Part shown: positions 53,686-63,558 of the stretch, piece by piece
Layout of the letters: each line of letters starts with the position of its first letter
How positions within the stretch are numbered: position 1 is the stretch's first letter
Origin: Polyangia bacterium
Lineage (GTDB): Bacteria; Myxococcota_A; Polyangia; Nannocystales; Nannocystaceae
Assembly: GCA_030430565.1 (NCBI GenBank)
Contig: JAUIKS010000004.1
Span: 124,001-188,000 of the forward strand
Direction of reading: 5' to 3'
Length of the DNA stretch: 64,000 nt
Translations under genes and position numbers: made by a program
Notes under the pieces: generated by a model
What the model was told of the DNA's origin: nothing
The model's database searches: none
What the model saw: only the letters and a program-made list of their open reading frames with translations

Positions 53686-54804
53686 TCAGTCGCCGTCGTT
53701 GCGCAAGCGGTCGAAGGCCGGCGAGCGGCGCTCCTCGAGGGTGTCATCCTCGCCGCGGATGAGCATCAGGACCGCGAGCTGTTTTCGCTCGGCCGCGGCC
53801 ATGCCCTCGTCGGGCCCGAGGACCGTCAGCGCGGTCGCCCACGCGTCGGCGCGGGCGGCGTCTGAGGTCACAACGGTGACGGAGGCGAGCGCGTGCGCGA
53901 CTGGGCGGGCGCTGCGGGGGTCGATGGTGTGGGAGACGATCGCGCCGTCGAGCGCGCGGAACTGCCGGTAGTCACCCGAGGTGGCGAGCCCGTGATCACG
54001 CAGCCCGACGATGGTGTGGATCGTCCGCGGCGCGGCCTGTTTGGGGCTGTTCTCCGGGCTCTCGTCGGCCTCGCGGAGCTGGGGACGCTCGATCGCGAGC
54101 CGCCACGGCGCGCCCTGGACGTTGAGCCCGCGGGCCCGGACCTCGCCGCCGACCTCGACCATGTAGCGGTCTTGGTTCAGCTCCTGCAGCGCGCCGGCGA
54201 TGCGGTCGGCCGCGTAGCCCGGCGCGATCGCGGACAGGTCGACCGAGAGCTTCGCGTGGGCTTTTTGGACCGTGCCCGCGCCGTCGTCGATCGTCAGCAA
54301 CGTGTAGCCGGTGTGCGCGCGCAGGGCTGTCAGCGCGGCGTCATCCGGCGCGCGCTCGACCTCACCGCCCGGGCCAAAGCCCCAGGCGTCGATCAGCGGC
54401 GCGACGGTCACGTCGAAGGCGCCCTCGGACTGCTCGGAGACCTCGCGCGCGATCTCGAGGACCTCGATGAACTCGGGGGACACGGCGACCGGCTCGACGC
54501 CGCTCGAGTTGAGTCGCGTGATCTCGGAGTCGGGTCGGTAGTTCGACATCTGGCGATCGACGAGCTCGAGCTCGCGCGCGATCACGCCCTCGATCGCTGC
54601 GCGCTCGTCGTCGCCGAGGCCCTTGGCCGCGACCGTGATGTTGTAGGTCGTGCCCATGGTCGCGCCGGAGAACCGGTGGGCCTCGACGTGCAGGCCGGGC
54701 CACATCCGCCACGCGCTGATGGCGAGGAAGGTCAGGAGCATCAGCGGCAGGAGGACGCGCGCGTGCTTGCCGAGCTTGGCCTCGAGCGGATCGACGGCGG
54801 ACAC
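53686..54804 (-). CDS. apbE: FAD:protein FMN transferase
   Basis: ApbE transfers FMN from FAD onto Thr of D-x-x-[ST]-G-A-T motifs, here in NqrB and NqrC encoded upstream. The 372-residue product has an N-terminal anchor (LLPLMLLTFLAISAWRMW), then ATMGTTYNITV, VDLSAIAPGYAADRIAG, MVEVGGEVRARG, TSGDYRQF, VSHTIDPRSARP and VVTSDAARADAWATALTVLG, all standard ApbE segments. It is 80 bases downstream of nqrF on the same strand. Confidence 0.95.
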   Translation of the reverse strand: MSAVDPLEAKLGKHARVLLPLMLLTFLAISAWRMWPGLHVEAHRFSGATMGTTYNITVAAKGLGDDERAAIEGVIARELELVDRQMSNYRPDSEITRLNSSGVEPVAVSPEFIEVLEIAREVSEQSEGAFDVTVAPLIDAWGFGPGGEVERAPDDAALTALRAHTGYTLLTIDDGAGTVQKAHAKLSVDLSAIAPGYAADRIAGALQELNQDRYMVEVGGEVRARGLNVQGAPWRLAIERPQLREADESPENSPKQAAPRTIHTIVGLRDHGLATSGDYRQFRALDGAIVSHTIDPRSARPVAHALASVTVVTSDAARADAWATALTVLGPDEGMAAAERKQLAVLMLIRGEDDTLEERRSPAFDRLRNDGD

Positions 54805-54884
54805 CTCGTGGGTATACCCTGGAACGCGAGACGCCGCCCCCCGGAGGGCGCGGCGTCGCGTGTGATGCTCTGCTTGAGCTGGGG

Positions 54885-56114
54885 TTAGCCGAAGTCGTCG
54901 AACAGGATGTTCTCGGGCTCGACCCCGAGGTCGTCGAGCATCTTGAAGACCGCGGCGTTCATGAGGGGCGGACCGCAGATGTAGTACTCGCAGTCCTCCG
55001 GCGCCTCGTGCTCCTTGAGGTAGTTGTCGAGCAGGACCTGGTGGATGTAGCCCTTGTAGCCGGTCCAGTTGTCCTCCGGCTTGGCGTCGGAGAGCGCCAG
55101 GTGCCAGACGAAGTTGGGGAAGTCCGCGGCGATCTTGTCGAAGTGGTCCTGGTAGAAAGCCTCGCGCAGGGAGCGAGCGCCGTACCAGAACGAGACCTTG
55201 CGGTCGGTCTTGAGCCGTCGGAACTGGTCGAAGATGTGCGAGCGCATGGGCGCCATGCCGGCGCCGCCGCCGATGAAGACCATCTCGTTGTCGGTGTCGC
55301 GGGCGAAGAACTCGCCGAAGGGACCGGAGATGGTGACCTTGTCACCCGGCTTCAGGCTGAAGATGTACGAGGACATCTGCCCGGGCGGCACGTCCGGCTG
55401 CCGCGGGGGCGGCGAGGCGATGCGGACGTTGAGCATGATGATGCCCTCCTCCTCGGGGTAGTTCGCCATCGAGTACGCGCGGGTGACGACCTCGTTGACC
55501 TTCGAGACGAAGCGCCACTGGTCGTACTTGTCCCAGTCCTCGCGGTACTCCTCCTCGATGTCGAAGTCCTTGTACTTGACGACGTGGGGCGGGCACTCGA
55601 TCTGGATGTAGCCGCCCGCGCGGAAGGGCACGGCCTCGCCGGCCGGGAGCTCGAGGATGAGCTCTTTGATGAAGGTCGCCACGTTGTGGTTCGAGCGGAC
55701 GGTGCACTCCCACTTCTTGACGCTGAAGACCTCGGGCTCGACCTCGATCTCCATGTTCTGCTTGACCTTCACCTGGCAGGAGAGGCGGCAGCCGTGGCGC
55801 GCCTCCTTGGGCGAGATGTGGGTCTTCTCGGTCGGCAGGATCGAGCCGCCGCCCGAGTGCACGTCGACCTTGCAGACGCCGCAGCTGCCGCCGCCGCCGC
55901 AGGCCGAGGGGATGAAGATCTTGTTGTCCGCGAGGGTGTTGAGCAGGGTGCTGCCTGCGGGCACCTTCAGCGCCTTGTCCGGATCTCCGTTGATCGTGAT
56001 CGTCACCTCGCCGCTGTTGACCAGCTGCGACTTGGCGACCATGAGCACGGCGACGAGCGCGAGGATGACGACGAGGAACATCGTCACGCCGAGGCCGACT
56101 GTCACAATATCCAT
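54885..56114 (-). CDS. nqrF: Na+-translocating NADH:quinone reductase subunit F
   Basis: The NADH-oxidising, electron-entry subunit. The 409-residue product has an N-terminal helix ([20 protein letters not shown]), a [2Fe-2S] ferredoxin domain with Cys ligands in [12 protein letters not shown] and RLSCQVK, then an FAD domain ([19 protein letters not shown] segment [14 protein letters not shown]) and an NADH domain ([38 protein letters not shown]). It is the last structural subunit of the cluster. Confidence 0.97.
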   Translation of the reverse strand: MDIVTVGLGVTMFLVVILALVAVLMVAKSQLVNSGEVTITINGDPDKALKVPAGSTLLNTLADNKIFIPSACGGGGSCGVCKVDVHSGGGSILPTEKTHISPKEARHGCRLSCQVKVKQNMEIEVEPEVFSVKKWECTVRSNHNVATFIKELILELPAGEAVPFRAGGYIQIECPPHVVKYKDFDIEEEYREDWDKYDQWRFVSKVNEVVTRAYSMANYPEEEGIIMLNVRIASPPPRQPDVPPGQMSSYIFSLKPGDKVTISGPFGEFFARDTDNEMVFIGGGAGMAPMRSHIFDQFRRLKTDRKVSFWYGARSLREAFYQDHFDKIAADFPNFVWHLALSDAKPEDNWTGYKGYIHQVLLDNYLKEHEAPEDCEYYICGPPLMNAAVFKMLDDLGVEPENILFDDFG

Positions 56115-56141
56115 GGTGAGTATCTCCTTTTGGCGCGTCGC

Positions 56142-56756
56142 CTAGAGCTGGATGCCCGAGAACGCGAGGAAGCCGAGGGCCATGAGGCCGGTGACGATGA
56201 AGGCCATGCCGAGGCCGCGGAGGCCGGGCGGGACGTGGCTGTAGCGCATCTTCTCGCGCACGGCCGCGAGCGCGACGACCGCGAGCATCCAGCCGATGCC
56301 GGATCCGAGGCCGAACACGCAGGACTCGGCGAAGTTGTAGTCGCGCTGCTCCATGAACAGCGAGGTGCCCAGGATCGCGCAGTTGACCGCGATCAGCGGC
56401 AAGAACACGCCCAGCGCGTTGTAGAGCGCGGGCGCGTACTTATCGAGCGCCATCTCGACGATCTGCACGAGCGCGGCGATGGTGCCGATCTGCGCGAGCA
56501 GCGAGAGGAACGAGAGGTCGACCGACGCGAAGTCTGGGCCCAACCACGCCAGCGCGCCCTCTTTGAGCAGGCCGTTGATGATGAGGTTGTTGATCGGCAC
56601 GCAGAGCGTGAGCACGAAGATGACCGCGCCGCCGAGACCGATCGCGGTCTCGACCTTCTTGGACACGGCGAGGAACGAGCACATGCCCAGGAAGAACGCC
56701 AGGGCCATGTTCTCGACGAAGATGGCCTTCGCCATCAGGCTGAGGTAATGCTCCAT
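56142..56756 (-). CDS. nqrE: Na+-translocating NADH:quinone reductase subunit E
   Basis: The product has 204 residues with six membrane helices, the usual size. NqrE and NqrD form the antiparallel membrane pair that holds an iron centre; Cys in [10 protein letters not shown] and [11 protein letters not shown] are the conserved ligands. [13 protein letters not shown] sequence ([20 protein letters not shown]) is typical. It lies 4 bases after nqrD. Confidence 0.96.
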   Translation of the reverse strand: MEHYLSLMAKAIFVENMALAFFLGMCSFLAVSKKVETAIGLGGAVIFVLTLCVPINNLIINGLLKEGALAWLGPDFASVDLSFLSLLAQIGTIAALVQIVEMALDKYAPALYNALGVFLPLIAVNCAILGTSLFMEQRDYNFAESCVFGLGSGIGWMLAVVALAAVREKMRYSHVPPGLRGLGMAFIVTGLMALGFLAFSGIQL

Positions 56757-56760
56757 GGCT

Positions 56761-57387
56761 TTACTCCTCCCCTTCGATCTGGTCGGTCTTCCAGCTGCGG
56801 AGGGCCCAGATGCCCAGGCCGATCAGGAAGAACGCGCTCGGCGACATGACCATGAGGCCGTTCGGCAGGTACCAGCCGCCCTCGGTCACGGGCGCGAGCA
56901 GGGTGATGCCGAGCAGCTTGCCGCTGCCGAGCAGCTCGCGGAAGAACGCGACGACGATGAGCACCAGGCTGTAGCCGAGCGCGTTGCCGAGGCCGTCCCA
57001 GGCCGACAGCCGCGGGCCGTTGGCCATGGCGTAGGCCTCGGCGCGACCCATGACGATGCAGTTGGTGATGATCAGCCCGACGAAGACCGAGAGCTGCTTG
57101 GCTACGTCGTAGACGAAGGCCTTGAGGATCTGGTCGGCGAGGATCACGAGCGACGCGATGATCGTCAGCTGGACGATGATGCGGATGCTGCTCGGGATGT
57201 AGTTGCGGATCAGGCTGACAGAGACGTTGGACAGGATGAGCACGAAGGTGAGCGCCGCGGACATGACGAGCGCGGTCTCCATCTTCGTGGTCACGGCCAG
57301 CGCCGAGCAGATCCCGAGGACCTGCAGGGCGATGGGGTTGTTGTTGAAAAGCGGGTCAACCAGCGCCGCTTTGGCTTTTTTATCCAT
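56761..57387 (-). CDS. nqrD: Na+-translocating NADH:quinone reductase subunit D
   Basis: The product has 208 residues with six membrane helices, homologous to Nqr[21 protein letters not shown] and [20 protein letters not shown] carry the conserved Cys that ligate the intramembrane iron centre with Nqr[10 protein letters not shown] at the N-terminus is a family hallmark. It lies between nqrC (15-base gap) and nqrE (4-base gap). Confidence 0.96.
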   Translation of the reverse strand: MDKKAKAALVDPLFNNNPIALQVLGICSALAVTTKMETALVMSAALTFVLILSNVSVSLIRNYIPSSIRIIVQLTIIASLVILADQILKAFVYDVAKQLSVFVGLIITNCIVMGRAEAYAMANGPRLSAWDGLGNALGYSLVLIVVAFFRELLGSGKLLGITLLAPVTEGGWYLPNGLMVMSPSAFFLIGLGIWALRSWKTDQIEGEE

Positions 57388-57402
57388 GCTGGCGAGCTCC
57401 TC

Positions 57403-58170
57403 TTACTTGTGGCCCTTGCTGTGCCCCGCGAGGTACGGACCGAAGCCGTGCTCGCCGAGCCAGAAATGGAGCATGTTGGTGACGCCGTTTGACGTGATCG
57501 TCGCGCCGGACAGCGCGTCGACCGTGTAGGGGTGCTTCTGCTTGTCGCTGTGGTCGCCCTTGGAGACCTTGATGGCGATCTCGCCCTTGTCGTCAAACGC
57601 CTTACGGCCGGGCCACTGCTGCTTCCACAGCGGGTTATCGACCTCGCCGCCGAGTCCAGGGGTCTCGGTGTGATCGTAGTAGGTGATGCCCTTGATCGTG
57701 GTCCCGTCGGCCTCGAGCGCGAGGAAGCCGTAGAGCGTGGACCAGAGGCCGTAGCCCTCGATCGGGAGGATCAGCGTGCCGTCCTGCTTGACCTTGTAGA
57801 CCTTGGCCTTGTGCGGCAGGCGAAGGACCTTGGCGCTGTTGGTGGGCGCTTTGGCGCTCCGCGCCGGGTCTTTCTTGGCCTTCTGCTGGTCGAAGCTGGC
57901 GACATCAACGCCCTCGGCGGGCTTGCCGGTCTTGAGGTCGATGACGACCTCCTCGATGTTGGTCGCGTAGGCCTGCTTGATGGCGTCCTTCGAGGCGCCG
58001 TCCTCGAGCAGGCCGACGACGGAGAGGACCTGCTTCTGCTGGTCGAGGGTCTTGTTCTCGACCTGGAGCGGCTTGAGCTGGACCGCCGCCATGGCGACGA
58101 CGGTGCCGAACACGCCGCAGACGAGCGCGGCGAAGCCGACGATGTAGCCGGTCTTGGTTTTATCCACCAT
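57403..58170 (-). CDS. nqrC: Na+-translocating NADH:quinone reductase subunit C
   Basis: The product has 255 residues with one N-terminal helix ([20 protein letters not shown]) and a periplasmic FMN-binding domain. The covalent FMN site is the ApbE target [16 protein letters not shown] (D-x-x-S-G-A-T, FMN on the Thr). [20 protein letters not shown] and [15 protein letters not shown] are other conserved stretches. Its start overlaps the end of nqrB by 11 bases, so translation is coupled. Confidence 0.97.
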   Translation of the reverse strand: MVDKTKTGYIVGFAALVCGVFGTVVAMAAVQLKPLQVENKTLDQQKQVLSVVGLLEDGASKDAIKQAYATNIEEVVIDLKTGKPAEGVDVASFDQQKAKKDPARSAKAPTNSAKVLRLPHKAKVYKVKQDGTLILPIEGYGLWSTLYGFLALEADGTTIKGITYYDHTETPGLGGEVDNPLWKQQWPGRKAFDDKGEIAIKVSKGDHSDKQKHPYTVDALSGATITSNGVTNMLHFWLGEHGFGPYLAGHSKGHK

Positions 58171-59398
58171 GGCGCGCCTTCCTCCGTTTGATGTTGGCTT
58201 GCACGTAGAAGTGGTCGATGAGCGGCGCGAACATGTTCATGAACAGGATCGCCAGCATCATGCCCTCGGGGTACGCGGGGTTGACCACGCGGACCAGGAT
58301 GACCATGACGCCGATGCCGATGCCGTAGAGGTACTTGCCCTTCTCGGTGAAGGCCGAGGACACGGGGTCGGTGGCCATGAAGACGGTGCCGAAGGCCCAG
58401 CCGCCGAGCACGACGTGCCAGGTGAAGGGGACCGCGAACATCGGGTTGGTGTCCGAGCCGACCACGTTGAGCAGGCCGGACATCAAGAAGGTGCCGATGA
58501 CGACGCCGAGCATGGTCCGCCAGGAGCCGATGCCGGTGCCGATGAGGATGGCCGCGCCGATCAGGCAGCAGAGCACCGAGGTCTCACCCATCGAGCCGGG
58601 GACCAGCCCGATGAAGGCGTCCCACCAGGTCAGGTGATTGGCGGCGACGGCCGCGTCGAGGGCTCCGTGCTCGGCGGCGGCGGCGGCCAGCCAGGTCGCG
58701 CCCGACATGCCGTCGGCGAGCATCGTGGGCTGGACCGCGCGCCACACCGCGTCGCCCGAGATCTGCGCCGGGTAGGCGAAGAACAGGAACGCGCGGGCCG
58801 TGAGCGCGGGGTTGAGCACGTTCATGCCGACGCCGCCGAAGACCTCTTTCCCGAGCACGATGCCGAAGCTGGTGCCGATGGCGACCTGCCACAGCGGGAT
58901 GGTCGGCGGGAGGATGAGCGGGATGAGGGCGCCGGTGACCAAGAAGCCCTCGGTCACGTCGTGCTTGCGGACGACCGCGAACAGGACCTCCCAGAACCCG
59001 CCGACCGCCATGGTGACGGCGTAGACCGGCAGGAAGTAGAGCGCGCCGTGGAGCACGTTGGCGAGCAGGTTGCTGGGGTCGAAGCCGAGCCCGAGCGCGG
59101 CGTAGATCGCCGACTGCCAGGTCCCAGAGCCAGGCGCGCCGCCAGCCATGGCGGTGTGGATCTGGAAGCCGGTGTTGTACATCGCCCACAAGATGCAGGG
59201 GATGAGCGCGATGACGACCGTGAACATCATGCGCTTGAGGTCGAGCGCGGCCCGGACGTGCGAGTTGCCCTTGGTCACTTCACCGGGGGTGAAGTGAATC
59301 GTGTCGAACATCTCGTAGATCGGGTAATAGCGCTCGTACTTGCCGCCCTTGTGAAACAGCGGCTCGAGCTTGTCGAACGCGTTCCGTAAAAACTGCAT
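58160..59398 (-). CDS. nqrB: Na+-translocating NADH:quinone reductase subunit B
   Basis: The product has 412 residues and about ten membrane helices; it forms the main Na+ channel subunit and binds riboflavin and quinone. A covalent FMN site follows the ApbE consensus in [13 protein letters not shown] (Thr of D-x-x-S-G-A-T). [40 protein letters not shown] and [13 protein letters not shown] are NqrB hallmarks. It lies 4 bases after nqrA and overlaps nqrC. Confidence 0.97.
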   Translation of the reverse strand: MQFLRNAFDKLEPLFHKGGKYERYYPIYEMFDTIHFTPGEVTKGNSHVRAALDLKRMMFTVVIALIPCILWAMYNTGFQIHTAMAGGAPGSGTWQSAIYAALGLGFDPSNLLANVLHGALYFLPVYAVTMAVGGFWEVLFAVVRKHDVTEGFLVTGALIPLILPPTIPLWQVAIGTSFGIVLGKEVFGGVGMNVLNPALTARAFLFFAYPAQISGDAVWRAVQPTMLADGMSGATWLAAAAAEHGALDAAVAANHLTWWDAFIGLVPGSMGETSVLCCLIGAAILIGTGIGSWRTMLGVVIGTFLMSGLLNVVGSDTNPMFAVPFTWHVVLGGWAFGTVFMATDPVSSAFTEKGKYLYGIGIGVMVILVRVVNPAYPEGMMLAILFMNMFAPLIDHFYVQANIKRRKARHGG

Positions 59399-59402
59399 CA
59401 GG

Positions 59403-60779
59403 TCAGCCTTCCTTCTCGATGATCGTCAGCTGCTCGCGCAGGATTCGACCGAAGTCGTTCTTGCCCGGGTCGACGAAGGTGCAGAGCCCCAGGTCTTCCT
59501 CGTCGAGTTCGAGGCAGCCGAGGTCGATGGCGCGCTCGCGGTCGCCGGACATCAGCGAGCGCAGCAGGAACGTGGGCATGATGTCGAGCGGCATGACCTT
59601 CTCGTAGAGGCCGATCGGGACCATGTCGCGCTTGCTGCCGTGGGTCGTGGTGGTGAAGTCGAACTTCTTGGTCACGAACCGGCCGATGTGGGTCGGGATG
59701 AGCGAGAACATCTTGGCCCCGAGCGACAGCCAGCCCATGAACACGCGCTCGCGGTCCTCCGCGAGGCACGAGATCTGGTGGTGGTAGCGGCCGAGGTAGC
59801 CGTGGACCTCGCCGTCGGCCTTGCGCCCGGAGAGCACGGAGCCCGAGACCACGCGGTTCTCGCCCGACTTGAGCTCGCCGTCGACCAGCTCGTCGAGGAA
59901 GGCGCCCATGCGGGTTCGCAGCAGGCGCGGCTTCTTGACGGCGGGGCCGGCCAGCGAGACGACGTGCGAGACGTCGAGCTCGCCGGTCTCGAACAGGCGG
60001 CCGATGGCCAGCACGTCCTGGTAGTTGATGTGCCAGACCGTGCGGTTGAGGTGCACGGGCGCGAGGTAGTGGATGTGCGTGCCGACCAGGCCGGCCGGGT
60101 GCGCGCCCTGGAACTCCTCGACGCGGATGCCCTCGACCTCGTAGGCGCCGACTGACGAGCCCTGGCCGCGGCACAGGTAGACCGCGCCCTCGCAGAGCCG
60201 CTTCACGATCTCGAGGCCGGTGCAGAAGGACTGCTTGTTCTCCTCGACGACGACATCGACCGAGGGCGCGAGCGGGTTGGTGTCGGCGGCCGTGATGAAC
60301 AGCGCGTGGGGCTTGGTGTTGGGGCTCGGGACCTTCGAGAACGGGCGCGTGCGGAAGCTGGTCCACAGGCCAGACTCGAACAGGAGCTCCTGGACCTGCT
60401 CGCGGCTGTAGGCGTGGGCCGGCTTGCCGAGGAAGTGCTCGAAGGTCACGCGGTCGGCCTCGGTGATCTGGCCCGCGACCTCGCGCTCGTTGAGCTCGAT
60501 GACGATGGACTGCAGCGCGCGCTTGGCCCCGCGGTTGATGGCGACGACGGTGCCGGCGCCCGGCGCGGTGTAGCGAACGTCGTCGGCCTTGCGGTCCTCG
60601 AACAGCAGCGATCCGCGCTTGACCGCGTCGCCGACCTTGACCGCCATGCGCGGCTTCATGCCCACGTAGTCGTGGGCGATGAGCGCGACCCGGGTGGTGC
60701 TGCGCGCGTCCTCGATCTTCTGGCGCGGCTCGCCGGTGATCGGGAGATCGAGGCCCTTTCTGATCTGGTGTATGGCCAT
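59403..60779 (-). CDS. nqrA: Na+-translocating NADH:quinone reductase subunit A
   Basis: The product has 458 residues, close to Vibrio NqrA (446). It is the peripheral cytoplasmic subunit with a RnfC-like barrel; segments such as [13 protein letters not shown] at the start, [15 protein letters not shown], and [19 protein letters not shown] with YLCRGQG are standard. It is the first gene of a six-gene nqrABCDEF cluster. The 605 bases upstream contain no gene on this strand, so the operon promoter should lie there. Confidence 0.97.
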   Translation of the reverse strand: MAIHQIRKGLDLPITGEPRQKIEDARSTTRVALIAHDYVGMKPRMAVKVGDAVKRGSLLFEDRKADDVRYTAPGAGTVVAINRGAKRALQSIVIELNEREVAGQITEADRVTFEHFLGKPAHAYSREQVQELLFESGLWTSFRTRPFSKVPSPNTKPHALFITAADTNPLAPSVDVVVEENKQSFCTGLEIVKRLCEGAVYLCRGQGSSVGAYEVEGIRVEEFQGAHPAGLVGTHIHYLAPVHLNRTVWHINYQDVLAIGRLFETGELDVSHVVSLAGPAVKKPRLLRTRMGAFLDELVDGELKSGENRVVSGSVLSGRKADGEVHGYLGRYHHQISCLAEDRERVFMGWLSLGAKMFSLIPTHIGRFVTKKFDFTTTTHGSKRDMVPIGLYEKVMPLDIMPTFLLRSLMSGDRERAIDLGCLELDEEDLGLCTFVDPGKNDFGRILREQLTIIEKEG

Positions 60780-61384
60780 GGGCGATCCTTGGAACCTGGG
60801 AACAATCTGCCTGGGTAGTAGATGAGCGTGAAGCTAACTAGGGGTGGACGTCGATTGCGACGACCGGTCGCGGGCCTTGAACGCCGCGCGCACGATGTGC
60901 TCGGGAATCACTCGCGAAGCTCGACGCGCTCGCGCCCCCATACCCGCGCGCGCGACGTCTCGAGTCGAGGCGACGTGCACGGTGAACTTCCTGGGGCAAG
61001 GGGGGCAAGGCGACGGGCTGGCTGCGAGGCTGAAGAACACGGGGGATGGGCGCGCTCTACTACGAAATGCCCAAAACTTTCAACGCCGCGTCAGCGTCCT
61101 GACGCCGCGTTAGGTACCTTCATACGGAATCCAGGGGGGGGGCCAAAGGGGCCAGGGCGTGTGTGTCGTCACAGTTGTGAGCGGGCGGTTCGCGGCGCAC
61201 GCGTCGTCGACGTTTCGCGCCCCGCGCTTGTGACATCTCCAGGCGCTCGGGATGGCCTGCGCCGAGGTCGCGCGCGATCCCGCGGCTCCTGGCCTGTCGC
61301 ACACATTCGCACCTACATTCGCACCTACATTCGGCTCCTCAACAGCGCACATCGGCGGCGGCCGTGAGCGGCGGGGGCGGGTTC
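60780..61384. other. 605-base intergenic region upstream of nqrA
   Basis: The region between mqnA and nqrA (both minus) contains no convincing gene. Visible structures are a 7-bp hairpin GCGTCAG-CGTC-CTGACGC at 61088-61105, a run of nine G at 61134-61142 and the 12-nt repeat at 61303-61334. The nqr promoter is probably in the left half. Short open frames at 60834-61113 on both strands lack ribosome-binding sites and recognisable products. Confidence 0.5.
61303..61334 (+). repeat. 12-nt tandem repeat downstream of mqnA
   Basis: Two exact units of ACATTCGCACCT plus eight bases of a third, about 50 bases after the mqnA stop on the minus strand. Noncoding. Confidence 0.85.
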
Positions 61385-62329
61385 TCAGCGGGCGCCGTCG
61401 GGCTGCGCACGCGGCGTCTCGGACATGACCCAAGGGGCTCTTGGATCGATGCCCAGCTCCCGGACTTGGCGCAGGAACAGGCGCAGGCCGGCGCGCGCGC
61501 GCGCGTCGAGCTCGTAGCGGATCGTGTGATCGAGGTAGCGCTGGTAGGCCGCGGCCGGGAGCACCTCGTCGGGCGAGACGGCCGGGTGCTTGCCGCTGAT
61601 CCGGAGCAGCTGGTCGCGATACCGCTCGGCGTACGCGGCGGTCCGTCGGCGTCCGCGCTCCCGGGCCGCGAGCAGGGCCTCGACGTGGCGCGGGGCTTCC
61701 GCGACGAGCCCGGGGCGCGCGGCCCAGAACGCGAACACGAACGGCAGGCCGGTGGCCTCGCGCCACATCGCGCCGAGGTCGTAGGTGTGGGCGAACCGGC
61801 CGGCGAGGTTAAACGCCGCGTCGCCGATGATCAGCGCGGCGTCGCTATCGCGCACGCGCGCCACGCCCTCGCGGTGGGGGGCGAGCTGGTAGCGCGGGGT
61901 GAGACCGCGCTGGTGCATGAGCACGCGGGTCAGGGCCTGCGAGCTGCGCGAGGCGGCGTCGAGGTGCAGGGTGGTGACCCGCTCGAGGGGCACCTCGGAC
62001 ACTAAAATGACGGTCTCGACCGGTCCCTCGCAGCCAATTCCGATGTCGGGGATAATGTCCCAGTGGTCGTGGGCGACGTAGCTGGCGACCGGGACGAGCG
62101 CGATGTCGCACAGGCCCTGGGCGAGTCGACGGGTGCACTCGGAGGGCAGGGCGGTGGAGGGGTCGAAGAGCACCGGCTGCCGGGGTTCTTCGACGCTGTG
62201 CAGAAAGCCGGGCGCGAAGCGCGGCGCGGCGACCTCGCGGTCGTGGATCGGCTCGACCAGCGGCCAGGCGTTGAGGAATTCGACGCCGCAGATCCGAAGG
62301 CGCTTGGTGGCGGGGTCGGGGGCGTTCAT
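61385..62329 (-). CDS. mqnA: Chorismate dehydratase (futalosine pathway)
   Basis: MqnA dehydrates chorismate to 3-enolpyruvylbenzoate, the first step of futalosine-dependent menaquinone synthesis. The 314-residue product has the periplasmic-binding-like fold with RICGVEFLNAWPLVEPI at the start, CDIALVPVASYVAHDHWDII, and GDAAFNLAGRFAHTYDLGAM WREATGLPFVFAFWAAR. Length is somewhat above the usual 270-290 owing to a short disordered C-terminus. It is 26 bases downstream of mqnE. Confidence 0.93.
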   Translation of the reverse strand: MNAPDPATKRLRICGVEFLNAWPLVEPIHDREVAAPRFAPGFLHSVEEPRQPVLFDPSTALPSECTRRLAQGLCDIALVPVASYVAHDHWDIIPDIGIGCEGPVETVILVSEVPLERVTTLHLDAASRSSQALTRVLMHQRGLTPRYQLAPHREGVARVRDSDAALIIGDAAFNLAGRFAHTYDLGAMWREATGLPFVFAFWAARPGLVAEAPRHVEALLAARERGRRRTAAYAERYRDQLLRISGKHPAVSPDEVLPAAAYQRYLDHTIRYELDARARAGLRLFLRQVRELGIDPRAPWVMSETPRAQPDGAR

Positions 62330-62355
62330 CGGTTCACCGCGGGGCAGGTTCGGGC

Positions 62356-63558
62356 TCAGTGCACGATGGGCAGTCCGCGCGCGGGCGCGGGAGTCCGTGC
62401 ATGTCCGGAGTAGGGGACGCTGGCGTCGATGCGCACGTCCTCGAGGGCGGCGCCGTCGTCGATCCAGCGCACGTTGTAGAGCGTGTCGCGCTCGACCGCG
62501 GTGCGGCCGGCCTCGCGGATCAGGCGGACGAGCTCGGTGCGCGACATGGCCTGCGGCGTCTCGGCGCCGGCCATGTGGTAGATCTTCTCCTCCTGCACGG
62601 TCCCGTCGAGGTCGTCGACGCCGAAGGACAGGGCGATCTGCGCGGTCTTGAGACCGATCATGATCCAGTAGGCCTTGATGTGCTCGATGTTGTGGAGCAT
62701 CAGGCGCGCGACCGCGTAGGTGCGCAGGTTGTCGACGCCGGTCGGGCCGGGGAGCTTGGCGAGTGTGTTGCCGTCGGGGTGGAAGGCCAGCGGGATGAAG
62801 GTCTGGAAGCCGCCGGTCTCGGCCTGCAGCGCGCGCAGCCGCAGCATGTGGTCAACGCGCTCGTCGAGGGTCTCGACGGTGCCGTAGAGCATGGTGCAGT
62901 TGGTCCGCAGGCCGAGCGTGTGGGCGACGCGGTGGACCTCGAGCCACTGCTCGGCGTCGGCCTTGTCGCGGCACAGCTTGCGGCGCGCGCGGGGAGCGAA
63001 GATCTCGGCGCCGCCGCCGGGCATGGAGTCGAGGCCGGCCGCCTTCAGCTCACGCAGGACCTGCTCGTAGGTCATGCCGTAGTGCTCGGCGAAGAAGTGG
63101 ATCTCGACCGCGGTGTAGGCCTTGAGGTGGATGCTCGGCCGCACCTCTTTGAGGACCCGCAGGCAGTCTTTGTAGTAGTCGAAGCTGACGCCGGGGTGCA
63201 GGCCGTTGACGATGTGGATCTCGGTGACGGGCTGGTCCTGGCGCTCGACGAACTTCGCGCGCACTTGGTCCACGCTCATCGTGTAGGCCTGGGGCATGCC
63301 CGGCTCGAGCCGCGCGAACGAGCAGAACTTGCAGTCGGCGACGCAGACGTTGGTCGGGTTGATGTGGAAGTTGATGTTGAAGAAGGTGTGATCGCCGTGC
63401 CGGCGTTCGCGCTCTTCGTTGGCGAGCGCGCCGAGCGCGAGCAGATCGGGGTAGCGGTAGAGGAACACCCCGTCGTCGTGCGTCAGCGGTTCGCGGGCGC
63501 GGACCTTGTCGCGGATCTGCGCGAAGCGGGTGGTATCGGCGGCTTTGGAGCGGGTCAC
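62356..63558 (-). CDS. mqnE: Aminofutalosine synthase (radical SAM)
   Basis: MqnE joins 3-enolpyruvylbenzoate with S-adenosylmethionine to give aminofutalosine. The 400-residue product has the radical-SAM cluster motif CVADCKFCSFAR (CxxxCxxC), preceded by FFNINFHINPTN. EIHIVNGLHPGVSFDYYKDC, HLKAYTAVEIHFFAEHYG and SMPGGGAEIFAPRARRKLC follow the MqnE pattern rather than that of MqnC. Its start overlaps the UbiX-like stop by 4 bases, and mqnA follows after 26 bases, so the three form an operon. Confidence 0.94.
   Translation of the reverse strand: MTRSKAADTTRFAQIRDKVRAREPLTHDDGVFLYRYPDLLALGALANEERERRHGDHTFFNINFHINPTNVCVADCKFCSFARLEPGMPQAYTMSVDQVRAKFVERQDQPVTEIHIVNGLHPGVSFDYYKDCLRVLKEVRPSIHLKAYTAVEIHFFAEHYGMTYEQVLRELKAAGLDSMPGGGAEIFAPRARRKLCRDKADAEQWLEVHRVAHTLGLRTNCTMLYGTVETLDERVDHMLRLRALQAETGGFQTFIPLAFHPDGNTLAKLPGPTGVDNLRTYAVARLMLHNIEHIKAYWIMIGLKTAQIALSFGVDDLDGTVQEEKIYHMAGAETPQAMSRTELVRLIREAGRTAVERDTLYNVRWIDDGAALEDVRIDASVPYSGHARTPAPARGLPIVH

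Noticed and set aside
60834..61113. Short frames on both strands upstream of nqrA
   Set aside because: Neither has a good ribosome-binding site, and both overlap each other; product composition is not convincing.
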